Positions 21,015-28,429 of a stretch of 33,982 nt of DNA are shown here, one piece after another; the stretch's first letter is position 1, and each line of letters begins with the position of its first letter. The translations under genes were made by a program, and so were the position numbers. The notes under the pieces are model-generated. The model worked only from the letters and a program-made list of their open reading frames with translations, was not told the DNA's origin and did not search any database. This stretch comes from a virus: the IMG/VR virus record IMGVR_UViG_3300030329_000867, positions 1 through 33,982 of that record; one strand, written 5' to 3'.

Positions 21015-21048
21015 AAATCACCACCCCCAACCATAGGCAATAAATAGC

Positions 21049-21077
21049 TTGACTTTCATGAAGACTTGTGTTATACT
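21049..21077 (+). promoter_or_regulatory. Sigma70-like promoter of the rightward (packaging/structural) arm
   Basis: -35 TTGACT (21049-21054), 17-base spacer, -10 TATACT (21072-21077), about 25 bases before ATG 21103. It is the only near-consensus promoter I found ahead of the terminase genes. Confidence 0.75.
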
Positions 21078-21102
21078 ATTGTCATAATTATGGATAATTC
21101 AC

Positions 21103-21498
21103 ATGACCCAATCTGAGGTTAAAAGAAGGGGCCGTGGCAGACCCCGTAAAGCAGAAGTAGCTGCTGTTAAACCCGGCAACAAAGGTAAAGTCGGCAGACC
21201 TAAAGGTGACGCTGCGATAATAAACGAGTACAAAGCTCGTATGCTGGCCTCACCTAAGTCTAGGCTGGTCTTAGAGACAATCTTTGACGCAGCTTTAGAC
21301 AACGACCATAAGAATCAAGCGGCTGCTTGGAAACTCGTTATGGACCGCATGTTGCCTGTAGGCATCTTTGAAAGAGAAGTAATGAAGGACGGGGGTAGAA
21401 ACGCAATACAAATCAACATTTCTGGTGTTGGTGCTGTAGACATTGGTTCAGACTCAAGCAACGAAGTTATTGAAGGGGAAGTAATTAGTGAGCCTTAA
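21103..21498 (+). CDS. Putative small terminase subunit with AT-hook motifs
   Basis: A 131-residue protein. The N-terminus carries two AT-hook-like motifs, RGRGRPRK (residues 9-16) and KVGRPKG (about 29-35), which bind the minor groove of AT-rich DNA. The middle is helical (ARMLASPKSRLVLETIFDAA) and ends AAAWKLVMDRMLPVG, a pattern I associate with phage packaging-associated proteins. First gene of the rightward arm, two small genes upstream of TerL, which supports a DNA-recognition role in packaging. A transcriptional regulator of the divergent hub is the main alternative. Shine-Dalgarno is weak (GGAT). Confidence 0.5.
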   Translation: MTQSEVKRRGRGRPRKAEVAAVKPGNKGKVGRPKGDAAIINEYKARMLASPKSRLVLETIFDAALDNDHKNQAAAWKLVMDRMLPVGIFEREVMKDGGRNAIQINISGVGAVDIGSDSSNEVIEGEVISEP

Positions 21499-21841
21499 GT
21501 ATTTTTCTTTGGACGAATTTGACTGCCAAGTTACAGGGGAAAACTGCATGGACCCAGACTTTCTTGAACAACTGGACGCACTTAGACTAGCCTGTGGTTT
21601 TACTTTTATTATTTCTTCCGGCTACAGACACCCGACGTTACACCCCATTGAAGCTGCAAAAAAAGTCCCCGGAACACACGCGCAGGGAATAGCAGCAGAC
21701 GTCGTGGTTAAGAACGCCAACCAACGGTACTGCATTGTACAGGAAGCAACAAAACTAGGTTTCAAGGGTATAGGTGTAGCAAAAGACTTTGTACACGTAG
21801 ACATGAGAGACACAGACACGCCTGTTCTATGGTTGTACTAA
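21488..21841 (+). CDS. M15 family D-Ala-D-Ala-type peptidase, probable endolysin
   Basis: A 117-residue single-domain peptidase. The zinc motif is complete: GTHAQGIAAD (His64, Asp71) and FVHVDMR (His103), with SSGYRHP at 43-49. M15 enzymes cleave peptidoglycan stem peptides and serve as endolysins in many phages. The start is GTG 21488, with GGGGAAG about 8 bases upstream, overlapping the preceding gene by 11 bases. It has no signal peptide or membrane segment, so it would need the holin-like proteins at 31-32 kb. Its position between terminase genes is unusual. Confidence 0.85.
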   Translation: MSLKYFSLDEFDCQVTGENCMDPDFLEQLDALRLACGFTFIISSGYRHPTLHPIEAAKKVPGTHAQGIAADVVVKNANQRYCIVQEATKLGFKGIGVAKDFVHVDMRDTDTPVLWLY

Positions 21842-21866
21842 ATCAACTCAACAACGTGAGGGACCA

Positions 21867-22016
21867 ATGCGTGTCCAGCCAGTCCAGAGAATACAAAAAG
21901 ACCCTAGCAATTCAAATGGATCTGAACTGGGACGGAGACCCAAGTATCGAACCAGAAGAAGAAGAAAAAGAAAAAATCAGCTCACAACAAAAAATAGACT
22001 TGACAGATACGTCTGA
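21867..22016 (+). CDS. Small Arg-rich protein, unknown function (49 residues)
   Basis: Forty-nine residues beginning MRVQPVQRIQKDPSNSNG with a strongly basic centre (RRPKYRTRRRRKRKN). GAGGG is 5-6 bases before ATG, and the TGA stop abuts the GTG start of TerL, both signs of a real coupled gene. A frame of 68 codons (21829-22035) overlaps it but has no ribosome-binding site. The charge suggests DNA or RNA binding. Confidence 0.6.
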   Translation: MRVQPVQRIQKDPSNSNGSELGRRPKYRTRRRRKRKNQLTTKNRLDRYV

Positions 22017-23282
22017 GTGTCAAGCACAGAATTAAACATACAGTTACTTCCGTGGCAGCAGGAGGTGTGGGAAGACCCCACAAGGTTTAAAATAGTTGCT
22101 GCCGGTAGACGGACAGGGAAGTCCCGTCTGGCTGCTTGGATGCTTATTGTAAACGCACTACAGGCTGACAAAGGCCATGTGTTTTACGTAGCACCAACAC
22201 AGGGTCAGGCCAGAGACATCATGTGGCAGACGTTGTTGGAATTAGGCCACCCTGTTATCTCAGGCAGCCACATAAACAACCTACAGATTAAGTTGGTTAA
22301 CGGAGCCACAATCAGCCTAAAGGGTGCTGACAGGCCAGAAACAATGCGTGGTGTTAGCCTGAAGTTTCTTGTGCTGGACGAATACGCAGACATGAAACCT
22401 GACGTGTTCGAGCAGATACTAAGGCCAGCCCTAACTGACCAGAAAGGTTGTGCAATGTTTATCGGCACACCTATGGGACGTAATCATTTTTATGAGCTGT
22501 ACAAGTACGCGGAGCTGGGGTCAGACGAAACGTACCGAACGTGGCACTTTACGTCTTACGACAATCCGCTGCTGGACTCTGAAGAAATAGACGTAGCAAA
22601 GAAGTCTATGTCAAGCTACGCTTTTCGTCAGGAATTCATGGCTTCCTTTGAAGCTCGTGGTTCAGAGATGTTCAAAGAAGAGTGGATAAAGGTTTCTGAA
22701 GACAAACCTGAAGCAGAAGAAGGTGACTACTACATAGCGGTTGACTTAGCTGGTTTTGAAGAAGTCAACAAAAAAAGAACTAAAAACACTAAACTGGACG
22801 AAACAGCTATTGCTGTGGTTAAGGTCAATCCTAACGGTTGGTACGTTGACAACATTATTTACGGTAGGTGGAGCCTTGACGAAACAGCGGCTAAGATTTT
22901 TCAGACAGTCAGGGACTATAAACCAGTTAGTGTAGGTATCGAAAGGGGAATTGCAAAACAAGCTGTGATGTCTCCTTTGACTGACTTACAGAAAAGATAC
23001 GGAACGTTCTTTAGAGTCGAAGAACTGACTCACGGTAACAAGAGAAAAACAGACAGGGTTATGTGGGCTTTACAAGGTCGTTTTGAGAATGGCTACATAA
23101 CACTAAACAAAGGTGAGTGGAACGCTAGGTTTTTAGACCAGTTGTTTCAGTTTCCAGACCCGCTGACTCACGACGACTTAGTGGACGCTTTGGCTTACGT
23201 AGATCAGCTTTCCAACGTAACTTATAACTATGACTTTGAAATTGACAACAACGAAATACTTGACGTAGTAGCAGGATACTAA
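22017..23282 (+). CDS. terL: Terminase large subunit (packaging ATPase and nuclease)
   Basis: A 421-residue protein. Motor: Walker A GRRTGKS (30-36), Walker B LVLDE (118-122), and a coupling-type motif FIGTP (148-152). RNase H-like nuclease: AVDLAG (Asp243), GIER (Glu309) and HDDLVDALAY (Asp386/Asp387). It pumps DNA into the prohead through the portal and cuts the concatemer. The start is GTG 22017 directly after the TGA of the 49-residue gene, and the portal gene starts 1 base after the stop. The arrangement fits a compact podoviral packaging module. The packaging type (headful or cohesive) cannot be told from this sequence. Confidence 0.93.
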   Translation: MSSTELNIQLLPWQQEVWEDPTRFKIVAAGRRTGKSRLAAWMLIVNALQADKGHVFYVAPTQGQARDIMWQTLLELGHPVISGSHINNLQIKLVNGATISLKGADRPETMRGVSLKFLVLDEYADMKPDVFEQILRPALTDQKGCAMFIGTPMGRNHFYELYKYAELGSDETYRTWHFTSYDNPLLDSEEIDVAKKSMSSYAFRQEFMASFEARGSEMFKEEWIKVSEDKPEAEEGDYYIAVDLAGFEEVNKKRTKNTKLDETAIAVVKVNPNGWYVDNIIYGRWSLDETAAKIFQTVRDYKPVSVGIERGIAKQAVMSPLTDLQKRYGTFFRVEELTHGNKRKTDRVMWALQGRFENGYITLNKGEWNARFLDQLFQFPDPLTHDDLVDALAYVDQLSNVTYNYDFEIDNNEILDVVAGY

Positions 23283-23283
23283 T

Positions 23284-25377
23284 ATGAGTGAAATATACGA
23301 AGAAGACCCTTTGTTGATAGAAGAGTCTATTGAAGACTGGGTAATCACGAAGTGTGACGACTGGCGTGACCACTACGAGTCTAATTACTCTAGTCGTTTT
23401 GACGAATACTACAGACTCTGGCGTGGCATCTGGGATCCCGCAGACAGCGAAAGAGCTTCTGAACGTTCTCGTATTATTTCCCCTGCGTTACAACAAGCAG
23501 TTGAGTCTAACGTTGCTGAACTGGAAGAAGCAACCTTTGGACGTGGCAAGTGGTTTGACGTTTCTGACAACGTAGGAGACACAGACCGTCAGGACGTAAT
23601 GTTTTTGCGTAACAAGCTGACAGAAGACTTTGAAGACTGTAAAGTCCGTAAAGCAGTAGCAGAGTGTCTTATTAACTCCGCTGTGTTTGGTACAGGTGTC
23701 GGTGAAATTGTTATTGAAGAAATGAAAGAAATGGTCCCTGCAACTCAGCCTATAATGGGTGGAGACTTGCAGGCCGTAGGCGTCAACATACAAGAAAGAG
23801 TTAAAGTAAAACTCAAACCTGTGCTTCCTCAGAACTTCCTGATTGACCCTGTGGCAACCTCCGTAGAAGACGCTATGGGTGTTGCTGTTGATGAGTTTGT
23901 CAGTCTTCATCAGGTCGAGATGCTACAGGAGCAAGGTGTGTACAGAGACACCTACGTCGGTCCAGCAGCAACTGACACAGACCTAGAGCCGGACCAAGAC
24001 CTTACGATTTACAACGACGACAAAGTTCGCCTGACTAAATACTACGGTTTAGTTCCTCGTGTTATTCTGGAAGAAGCTCTGGGAGAGACGGACGACGAGG
24101 ACGCTGACCAAGAAGAAGAAACAGAAACACTCCTTACAGAAGGAGAAGAAGAAACAACAACGGAGTCTAAGTACGTTGAAGCTATTGTCGTTGTTGCTAA
24201 CGGTGGTATTCTTTTAAAAGCTGAAGCTAACCCCTTCATGATGCAGGACCGTCCTGTAGTAGCTTTTCCTTGGGACGTTGTACCGGGAAGGTTCTGGGGA
24301 CGTGGTGTTTGTGAAAAAGGGTACAACTCACAGAAAGCTCTTGACACTGAATTAAGAGCTAGGATAGACGCCCTGAGTCTCACGATACACCCCATGATGG
24401 CTATGGACGCAACCAGACTCCCAAGAGGCGCTAAACCAGAAGTACGTCCCGGTAAAATAATACTAACCAGTGGCGACCCGCGTGAAGTCCTGCAACCGTT
24501 TAACTTCGGACAAGTAAGTCAAATTACTTTTGCTCAGGCTTCAGCACTACAGCAGATGGTACAGCAGTCCACAGGAGCTGTTGACTCGGCAGGAATTGCT
24601 GGTTCTGTCAACGGTGAAGCAACTGCCGCTGGCATATCTATGTCTCTTGGTGCTATAATCAAACGACATAAACGAACTTTAATTAACTTTCAGCAGTCTT
24701 TTTTAATTCCTTTTGTAAAGAAGTCTGCTTATCGGTACATGCAGTTCGACCCTGAAAACTATCCGGTAGCTGACTACAAGTTTAACGCAAGTAGTACGTT
24801 AGGTATCATAGCAAGAGAGTACGAAGTAACTCAGCTTGTACAACTGTTACAGACGATGCAACAGGACTCTCCGCTGTACGCTACGCTAGTACAGTCTATC
24901 ATAGACAACATGAATCTCTCTAATAGAGAAGACCTTATTGGCGCAATGCAGCAAGCGTTGGAACCAAATCCTCAAGAACAGGAAGCAGCCTCCGCTGTAC
25001 AACAGTCTCAAATTGCTTTCCAGCAGTCACAGACGGCAGCACTCAACGCACAGGCTAAAGAGTCGTCTGCCAGAGCAGTTAAGCTGGCGGTAGAGGCTGA
25101 CACTGTGCCAAGAGAAGTAGAGATTGATCTTATAAATGCAGTCACTAGAAACTTACGCGAAGGTGACGCTGAAGACAAAGAGTTTGAGCGACGTATACGT
25201 GTTGCTGACACTCTCCTGAAACGAAGAGAAATCAAGAGTAAAGAAGATGCTAACAGACCAAGAACTGACGAGACTCCTAGCGATAATAGAGAACAACCTC
25301 AAACCACAACGGGACCGCTTAGAAGCGTTGGAACTCCAGATCAAGGAGTTAACTTTGGAGGTGCGGGGCAAGCCTAG
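23284..25377 (+). CDS. Portal protein
   Basis: A 697-residue protein directly after TerL. It has the large-podovirus portal look: an N-terminal helical part with WITKC-like and FDEYYRLWRGIWDP segments, SERSRIISPALQQAVESN, an acidic insertion near residues 260-295, a central WGRGVCEKGYNSQKALDTEL, and the wing/stem region with AAGISMSLGAIIKRHKRTL and PFVKKSAYRYMQF. From about residue 565 it is Gln/Ala-rich and probably coiled-coil. The last 45 residues are polar and disordered. It forms the 12-mer DNA gate. Its 3' end overlaps another reading frame at 25247-25432. Confidence 0.88.
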   Translation: MSEIYEEDPLLIEESIEDWVITKCDDWRDHYESNYSSRFDEYYRLWRGIWDPADSERASERSRIISPALQQAVESNVAELEEATFGRGKWFDVSDNVGDTDRQDVMFLRNKLTEDFEDCKVRKAVAECLINSAVFGTGVGEIVIEEMKEMVPATQPIMGGDLQAVGVNIQERVKVKLKPVLPQNFLIDPVATSVEDAMGVAVDEFVSLHQVEMLQEQGVYRDTYVGPAATDTDLEPDQDLTIYNDDKVRLTKYYGLVPRVILEEALGETDDEDADQEEETETLLTEGEEETTTESKYVEAIVVVANGGILLKAEANPFMMQDRPVVAFPWDVVPGRFWGRGVCEKGYNSQKALDTELRARIDALSLTIHPMMAMDATRLPRGAKPEVRPGKIILTSGDPREVLQPFNFGQVSQITFAQASALQQMVQQSTGAVDSAGIAGSVNGEATAAGISMSLGAIIKRHKRTLINFQQSFLIPFVKKSAYRYMQFDPENYPVADYKFNASSTLGIIAREYEVTQLVQLLQTMQQDSPLYATLVQSIIDNMNLSNREDLIGAMQQALEPNPQEQEAASAVQQSQIAFQQSQTAALNAQAKESSARAVKLAVEADTVPREVEIDLINAVTRNLREGDAEDKEFERRIRVADTLLKRREIKSKEDANRPRTDETPSDNREQPQTTTGPLRSVGTPDQGVNFGGAGQA

Positions 25378-25432
25378 TGTTACGAAAAAAACAAGACCCA
25401 AGACTAGCAAGAGCCGGAGTAAAAAGGTTTAA
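25247..25432 (+). CDS. Overlapping small coiled-coil protein candidate
   Basis: A 61-residue frame, +1 relative to portal, starting ATG 25247. It reads as an ordinary protein: a heptad-patterned helix (LTRLLAIIENNLKPQRDRLE then ALELQIKELTLEV) and a Lys/Ser/Thr-rich tail. AAAGAAG is close upstream. It covers the low-complexity tail of portal and the first residues of the next gene, where two-frame coding would be easy to tolerate. A chance frame cannot be excluded. Confidence 0.4.
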   Translation: MLTDQELTRLLAIIENNLKPQRDRLEALELQIKELTLEVRGKPSVTKKTRPKTSKSRSKKV

Positions 25433-25670
25433 TCAACCAAAAAGGACGCCCAACCATGCTACAAAGTCGCACGTTGTTGTCGCGAAGGAGGGAGACAAGA
25501 TTAAAACAATCCGCTTCGGCCAGCAAGGAGCGAAGACGGCAGGATCTTATAAGAAAGGGGAGAGTAGAAAAACAACAAACAAAAGGAAAAGCTTTAAAGC
25601 AAGACACGCTAGAAACATAGCGAAAGGAAAAATGTCGGCTGCGTATTGGGCAGACAAAACAAAATGGTAA
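25377..25670 (+). CDS. Conserved highly basic phage protein
   Basis: A 97-residue, strongly basic protein. Its end, KSFKARHARNIAKGKMSAAYWADKTKW, contains KGKMSAAYWADK, a signature I recognise from hypothetical proteins of many marine phages. The role is unknown; DNA or scaffold binding in the virion is possible. The only usable start is GTG 25377, overlapping the portal stop as TAGTG, with GGAGG about 15 bases upstream, so reinitiation after portal is likely. Confidence 0.75.
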   Translation: MLRKKQDPRLARAGVKRFNQPKRTPNHATKSHVVVAKEGDKIKTIRFGQQGAKTAGSYKKGESRKTTNKRKSFKARHARNIAKGKMSAAYWADKTKW

Positions 25671-25701
25671 CTTAACCGCGAGAGGAGGAAAATTAAAATA
25701 G

Positions 25702-25839
25702 ATGGTACTGGACATTATATGTTTCATCGGACTAATAGGAGTAATAGGACTAGCATTTTCAGCAGAAGAATTAAGTAAGCAACAGAAGTTTAGAGAAAAA
25801 CCATCTTATTTTGACCCTTATCAAAACCAAATCTACTAA
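25702..25839 (+). CDS. Small single-span membrane protein (45 residues)
   Basis: Starts MVLDIICFIGLIGVIGLAFS, a clear membrane segment of about 17 residues, followed by a charged tail (AEELSKQQKFREKP) ending QNQIY. AGGAGG is 13-14 bases before the ATG, longer than usual. Position among packaging genes gives no clue to function; a small lysis or membrane accessory protein is possible. Confidence 0.5.
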   Translation: MVLDIICFIGLIGVIGLAFSAEELSKQQKFREKPSYFDPYQNQIY

Positions 25840-25858
25840 ATAAGGAGTGTGATCTAAA

Positions 25859-25975
25859 ATGCCAAGAGGTAAAGGAACTTACGGTAACGTTAGAGGACGT
25901 CCCCCAAAGAATAAAAGAAAGGCTATGTCCTGCCCTTCTACACGTAAAATAAAAAGAGGGAGTAGAAAAAGTTAA
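25859..25975 (+). CDS. Small basic phage protein (38 residues)
   Basis: MPRGKGTYGNVRGRPPKN is a start shared by many tiny phage proteins I have seen near capsid genes. The rest is Lys/Arg-rich (KRKAMSCPSTRKIKRGSRKS). AAGGAG is about 10 bases upstream of ATG. It is probably a nucleic-acid-binding virion or assembly protein; the function is not established. Confidence 0.65.
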   Translation: MPRGKGTYGNVRGRPPKNKRKAMSCPSTRKIKRGSRKS

Positions 25976-25983
25976 AAAAAGAC

Positions 25984-26012
25984 TTGCTTTTTGTTTTAAT
26001 ATGTGTTAAACT
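25984..26012 (+). promoter_or_regulatory. Possible rightward promoter before the scaffold/capsid genes
   Basis: -35 TTGCTT (25984-25989), 17-base spacer, -10 TAAACT (26007-26012). The sequence TGTGTTAAACT parallels TGTGTTATACT of the promoter at 21049-21077. It is weaker, but it is the only such site before the capsid. Confidence 0.45.
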
Positions 26013-26034
26013 GTAGACAATACTAAGGAAAACT

Positions 26035-26289
26035 ATGACACCTGAGCTTGAAACCTACTTTAACAACTACAACGAACTCTTTAATCACGCTGGTTTCAAA
26101 CAACTCTTAGACGAAGTTTCCAACAATATAAAGCAACTTTCTAACGTCACTACGATAAAAGACGAAGAAGAGCTTTTCTTCCGCAAAGGTCAAATTGCCG
26201 CCTTTAATGCTATCATAAACCTAGACGGTACTATTGAAGCAGCAAGAGAACAGGCAGAAACCCCGGACGAAAATGGCATGGAAGTTTAA
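26035..26289 (+). CDS. Small helical protein, unknown function (84 residues)
   Basis: Acidic and helical (LETYFNNYNELFNHAGFKQL, EELFFRKGQIAAFNAIINLD). AAGGA is 6-7 bases before ATG 26035. The FRKGQIAAFNAIINL segment recalls short proteins near phage capsid genes, but I cannot name a family. It is followed by the zinc-ribbon gene with almost no gap. Confidence 0.65.
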   Translation: MTPELETYFNNYNELFNHAGFKQLLDEVSNNIKQLSNVTTIKDEEELFFRKGQIAAFNAIINLDGTIEAAREQAETPDENGMEV

Positions 26290-26290
26290 A

Positions 26291-26518
26291 ATGCTTAAAG
26301 TTTATGATTTTTGTTGTCCTGAAGGACACATGTTTGAAAGATTTGTTGAAAGTTCCGCCACAACCAGTAGGTGCGGTTGCGGTGAAACTGCTACAAAAAC
26401 AGTATCTGCCCCGGCTTTTATTCTGGACGGGTCTACTGGGGACTTCCCCGGAAGACACCTGAAGTGGCTAAAAGAACACGAACAAGCAGGTAAGAACACT
26501 CATCTCCACAATGACTAA
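26291..26518 (+). CDS. FmdB-like zinc-ribbon protein
   Basis: A 75-residue protein with MLKVYDFCCPEGHMFERF at the start and SRCGCGETATKTVSAP in the middle: the four-Cys zinc-ribbon layout of FmdB-type proteins, ending in LDGSTGDFPGRH, a tail often seen in phage versions. I place the start at ATG 26291, just after the preceding stop; ATG 26273 in the same frame would add six residues. Common beside capsid genes in marine phages. Role unknown, possibly regulatory or assembly-related. Confidence 0.75.
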   Translation: MLKVYDFCCPEGHMFERFVESSATTSRCGCGETATKTVSAPAFILDGSTGDFPGRHLKWLKEHEQAGKNTHLHND

Positions 26519-26535
26519 GTTCACGGAGTTTAATT

Positions 26536-27360
26536 ATGTCACGAGCAGCTATGGTTGATTTGCCTCCTACTACTGAAGAAGAGGAACAAGCAGAGAATAC
26601 TTTAGAAAACGAAGACGAAGCAGCAGAGATTCAACAGATTGCAGATGAAGTTGAGCAACCTCAAGAAGAACAAGAACCTACACTTCCAGAGAAGTACCAA
26701 AATAAATCTCTGGAAGAAGTCGTACAGATGCACCAAGAAGCTGAGAAGCTACTGGGGCGTCAGTCGTCTGAAGTGGGAGAGCTTCGCAAAGTTGTGGACG
26801 ACTACATTTCTAGTCAACCACAACAATCAGCACCTCAACAAAACACTGTTGAGCCTGAAGACGAATTAGATTATTTTACTGATCCTCAAGCCGCTGTTAA
26901 TCGTGCTATTGAGAATCATCCTAAGATAAAGGAAGCGCAGGAGTATTCGGCCCAGTACAAGAAACAAGCTTCACTGGCGACACTCCAAAGCAAACACCCT
27001 GACATGCAGAAGATCCTGCAAGACGGAAAGTTTGTAGACTGGATAAAAGCTTCTAAAATTAGGACTCAGTTGTTTGCGGAAGCTGACCAGAATTTTAATG
27101 CTGAAGCTGCTGACGAACTGTTTTCACTCTGGAAAGAACGAAAGACAGTTGCAGAGCAAACCGCGTCAGTTGAAAAACAGGCGCGTAAACAGCAGATAAA
27201 GGCAGCTAACACAGGCAATGCACAAGGTAGTGGTGAGCAGAGCCGTAGAAAAATCTATCGTCGGGCCGACATTATTAAACTAATGAAAACTGACCCAGAG
27301 CGTTATCAAGCTTTATCAGAAGAGATACTAACAGCGTACGCGGAGGGTCGAGTCAAATAA
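26536..27360 (+). CDS. Capsid scaffolding protein
   Basis: A 274-residue protein directly upstream of the capsid gene. The N-terminal 60 residues are very acidic (EEEEQAENTLENEDEAAE). They are followed by LPEKYQNKSLEEVVQMHQ and a coiled-coil GRQSSEVGELRKVVDDYI, and the C-terminal part is basic and helical (KQARKQQIKAA, then RRKIYRRADIIKLM). This acidic-then-basic helical design and position are typical of phage scaffolding proteins, whose basic C-terminal helix binds coat protein. GGAG is about 8 bases before ATG 26536. Confidence 0.8.
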   Translation: MSRAAMVDLPPTTEEEEQAENTLENEDEAAEIQQIADEVEQPQEEQEPTLPEKYQNKSLEEVVQMHQEAEKLLGRQSSEVGELRKVVDDYISSQPQQSAPQQNTVEPEDELDYFTDPQAAVNRAIENHPKIKEAQEYSAQYKKQASLATLQSKHPDMQKILQDGKFVDWIKASKIRTQLFAEADQNFNAEAADELFSLWKERKTVAEQTASVEKQARKQQIKAANTGNAQGSGEQSRRKIYRRADIIKLMKTDPERYQALSEEILTAYAEGRVK

Positions 27361-27381
27361 CATTATTGGAGAAATTGACTT

Positions 27382-28362
27382 ATGGCTACTGCCACATACC
27401 CCGGAGCAGCGGGTAATACTGCATTAACAGAGGCGGCAACTTTTGTCCCCGAAATTTGGTCGGACGAAATTATTGCTGCTTATCAGAAGAATCTGAAGAT
27501 GGCTCCGCTTGTCAAGAAAATATCTATGACAGGCAAAAAAGGAGACAAGCTTCATATTCCTAAACCCACTAGAGGCGATGCTGCGGCTAAAGCTGCTGAT
27601 ACGGCAGTTACAATCATCGCTAACACTGAAAGCGAACTGACTGTGGACATCAACCGTCACTTCGAGTATTCACGACTCGTAGAAGACATTGTTGAAGTTC
27701 AGGCTCTTAGCAGCCTCCGTCAGTTTTACACAGAAGACGCTGGTTATGCTCTCGCAACGAGAGTAGACACTGACCTCCATTCCGCAGGAACTGGTTTTGG
27801 TAATGGCGGCGCAGTTGTTTTTTCTGCTGCTGTAGCTCCTACTGACTATCAGCATACCGGCTGTTTCTTCAACGACGGCGGAACAACGACTCAGTACACA
27901 GACGACACTATTGTCGCTGCTGACGTTTTTTCTGATGCGTTTTTCCGTGACATGATTCAGAAACTTGACGACAACGACGTTCCTATGGAAGAACGTGTAC
28001 TTATAATCCCGCCTTCTGTTCGGAAGACAATTATGGGTATAGATCGTTACGTGTCCTCTGATTTTGTCGGCGGTCAAGCAGTACAGTCCGGTCTTATCGG
28101 CAACCTGTACGGCGTTGACGTTTATGTGTCTTCCAACTGCGCTACTATAGAGGCTGCTGGAGACAACACCGCATCGTCTGTTGACACTCGTGGTGCTTTG
28201 CTTTTCCACAGGGACGCTATAGTTCTTGCAGAACAGCAGACAGTACGTTCTCAAACCCAGTACAAACAGGAATACCTGTCTACTCTGTTCACGGCTGACT
28301 GCCTGTACGGTGTTCAGGTCTATCGTCCTGAGGCTGGTTTCGTTCTCGCTATTGGTGAGTAA
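27382..28362 (+). CDS. Major capsid protein
   Basis: A 326-residue protein following the scaffold and ending just before a strong terminator. The N-terminus TAATFVPEIWSDEIIAAYQK, then KGDKLHIPKP and DINRHFEYSRLVEDI, fits HK97-fold coat proteins of podoviruses of the P22-like/N4-gp56-like kind. The C-terminal region has VYVSSNC, then HRDAIVLAEQQ and YRPEAGFVLAIGE, the usual closing strand. GGAG lies about 10 bases before ATG. The abundance expected of a coat protein matches the terminator placed right behind it. Confidence 0.9.
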   Translation: MATATYPGAAGNTALTEAATFVPEIWSDEIIAAYQKNLKMAPLVKKISMTGKKGDKLHIPKPTRGDAAAKAADTAVTIIANTESELTVDINRHFEYSRLVEDIVEVQALSSLRQFYTEDAGYALATRVDTDLHSAGTGFGNGGAVVFSAAVAPTDYQHTGCFFNDGGTTTQYTDDTIVAADVFSDAFFRDMIQKLDDNDVPMEERVLIIPPSVRKTIMGIDRYVSSDFVGGQAVQSGLIGNLYGVDVYVSSNCATIEAAGDNTASSVDTRGALLFHRDAIVLAEQQTVRSQTQYKQEYLSTLFTADCLYGVQVYRPEAGFVLAIGE

Positions 28363-28369
28363 CGGATTC

Positions 28370-28407
28370 AAGGGGGGTCTTACGGCCCCTCTTTCTTTTT
28401 TTTTTTT
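28370..28407 (+). terminator. Rho-independent terminator after the capsid gene
   Basis: Arms AAGGGGGG (28370-28377) and CCCCTCTT (28386-28393), eight pairs including one G-T wobble, with an 8-base loop, followed by TTC and a run of 12 T ending at 28407. It begins 8 bases after the capsid stop. Confidence 0.9.
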
Positions 28408-28429
28408 ATTACTCTGGGACTTCTAGTTC

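Larger units (their letters stand above)
20409..21048. other. Divergent non-coding hub: candidate replication origin and control region
   Basis: The only gene-free stretch of this length in the window. It lies between the leftmost early promoter and the rightward late promoter. It holds, left to right, a 10-bp dyad (20441-20462), a perfect 7-bp inverted repeat (20548-20563), a 9-bp tandem microrepeat (20593-20637), an array of two dyad motifs (20578-20895), and an AT-rich stretch with two copies of a TTGT/ACAAG element (20975-21014). Short frames here encode only low-complexity repeats. Repeats beside AT-rich DNA at a point of divergent transcription fit an origin. Binding sites for a phage regulator are the alternative. 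Confidence 0.55.

Noticed and set aside
21829-22035. 68-codon plus-strand frame before TerL
   Set aside because: No ribosome site; it overlaps both the endolysin end and the TerL start. The 49-codon frame 21867-22016 has a good ribosome site and abuts TerL.
27670-28371. 233-codon minus-strand frame
   Set aside because: Antisense shadow of the major capsid gene, Val/Ser/Cys-rich with no recognisable pattern.
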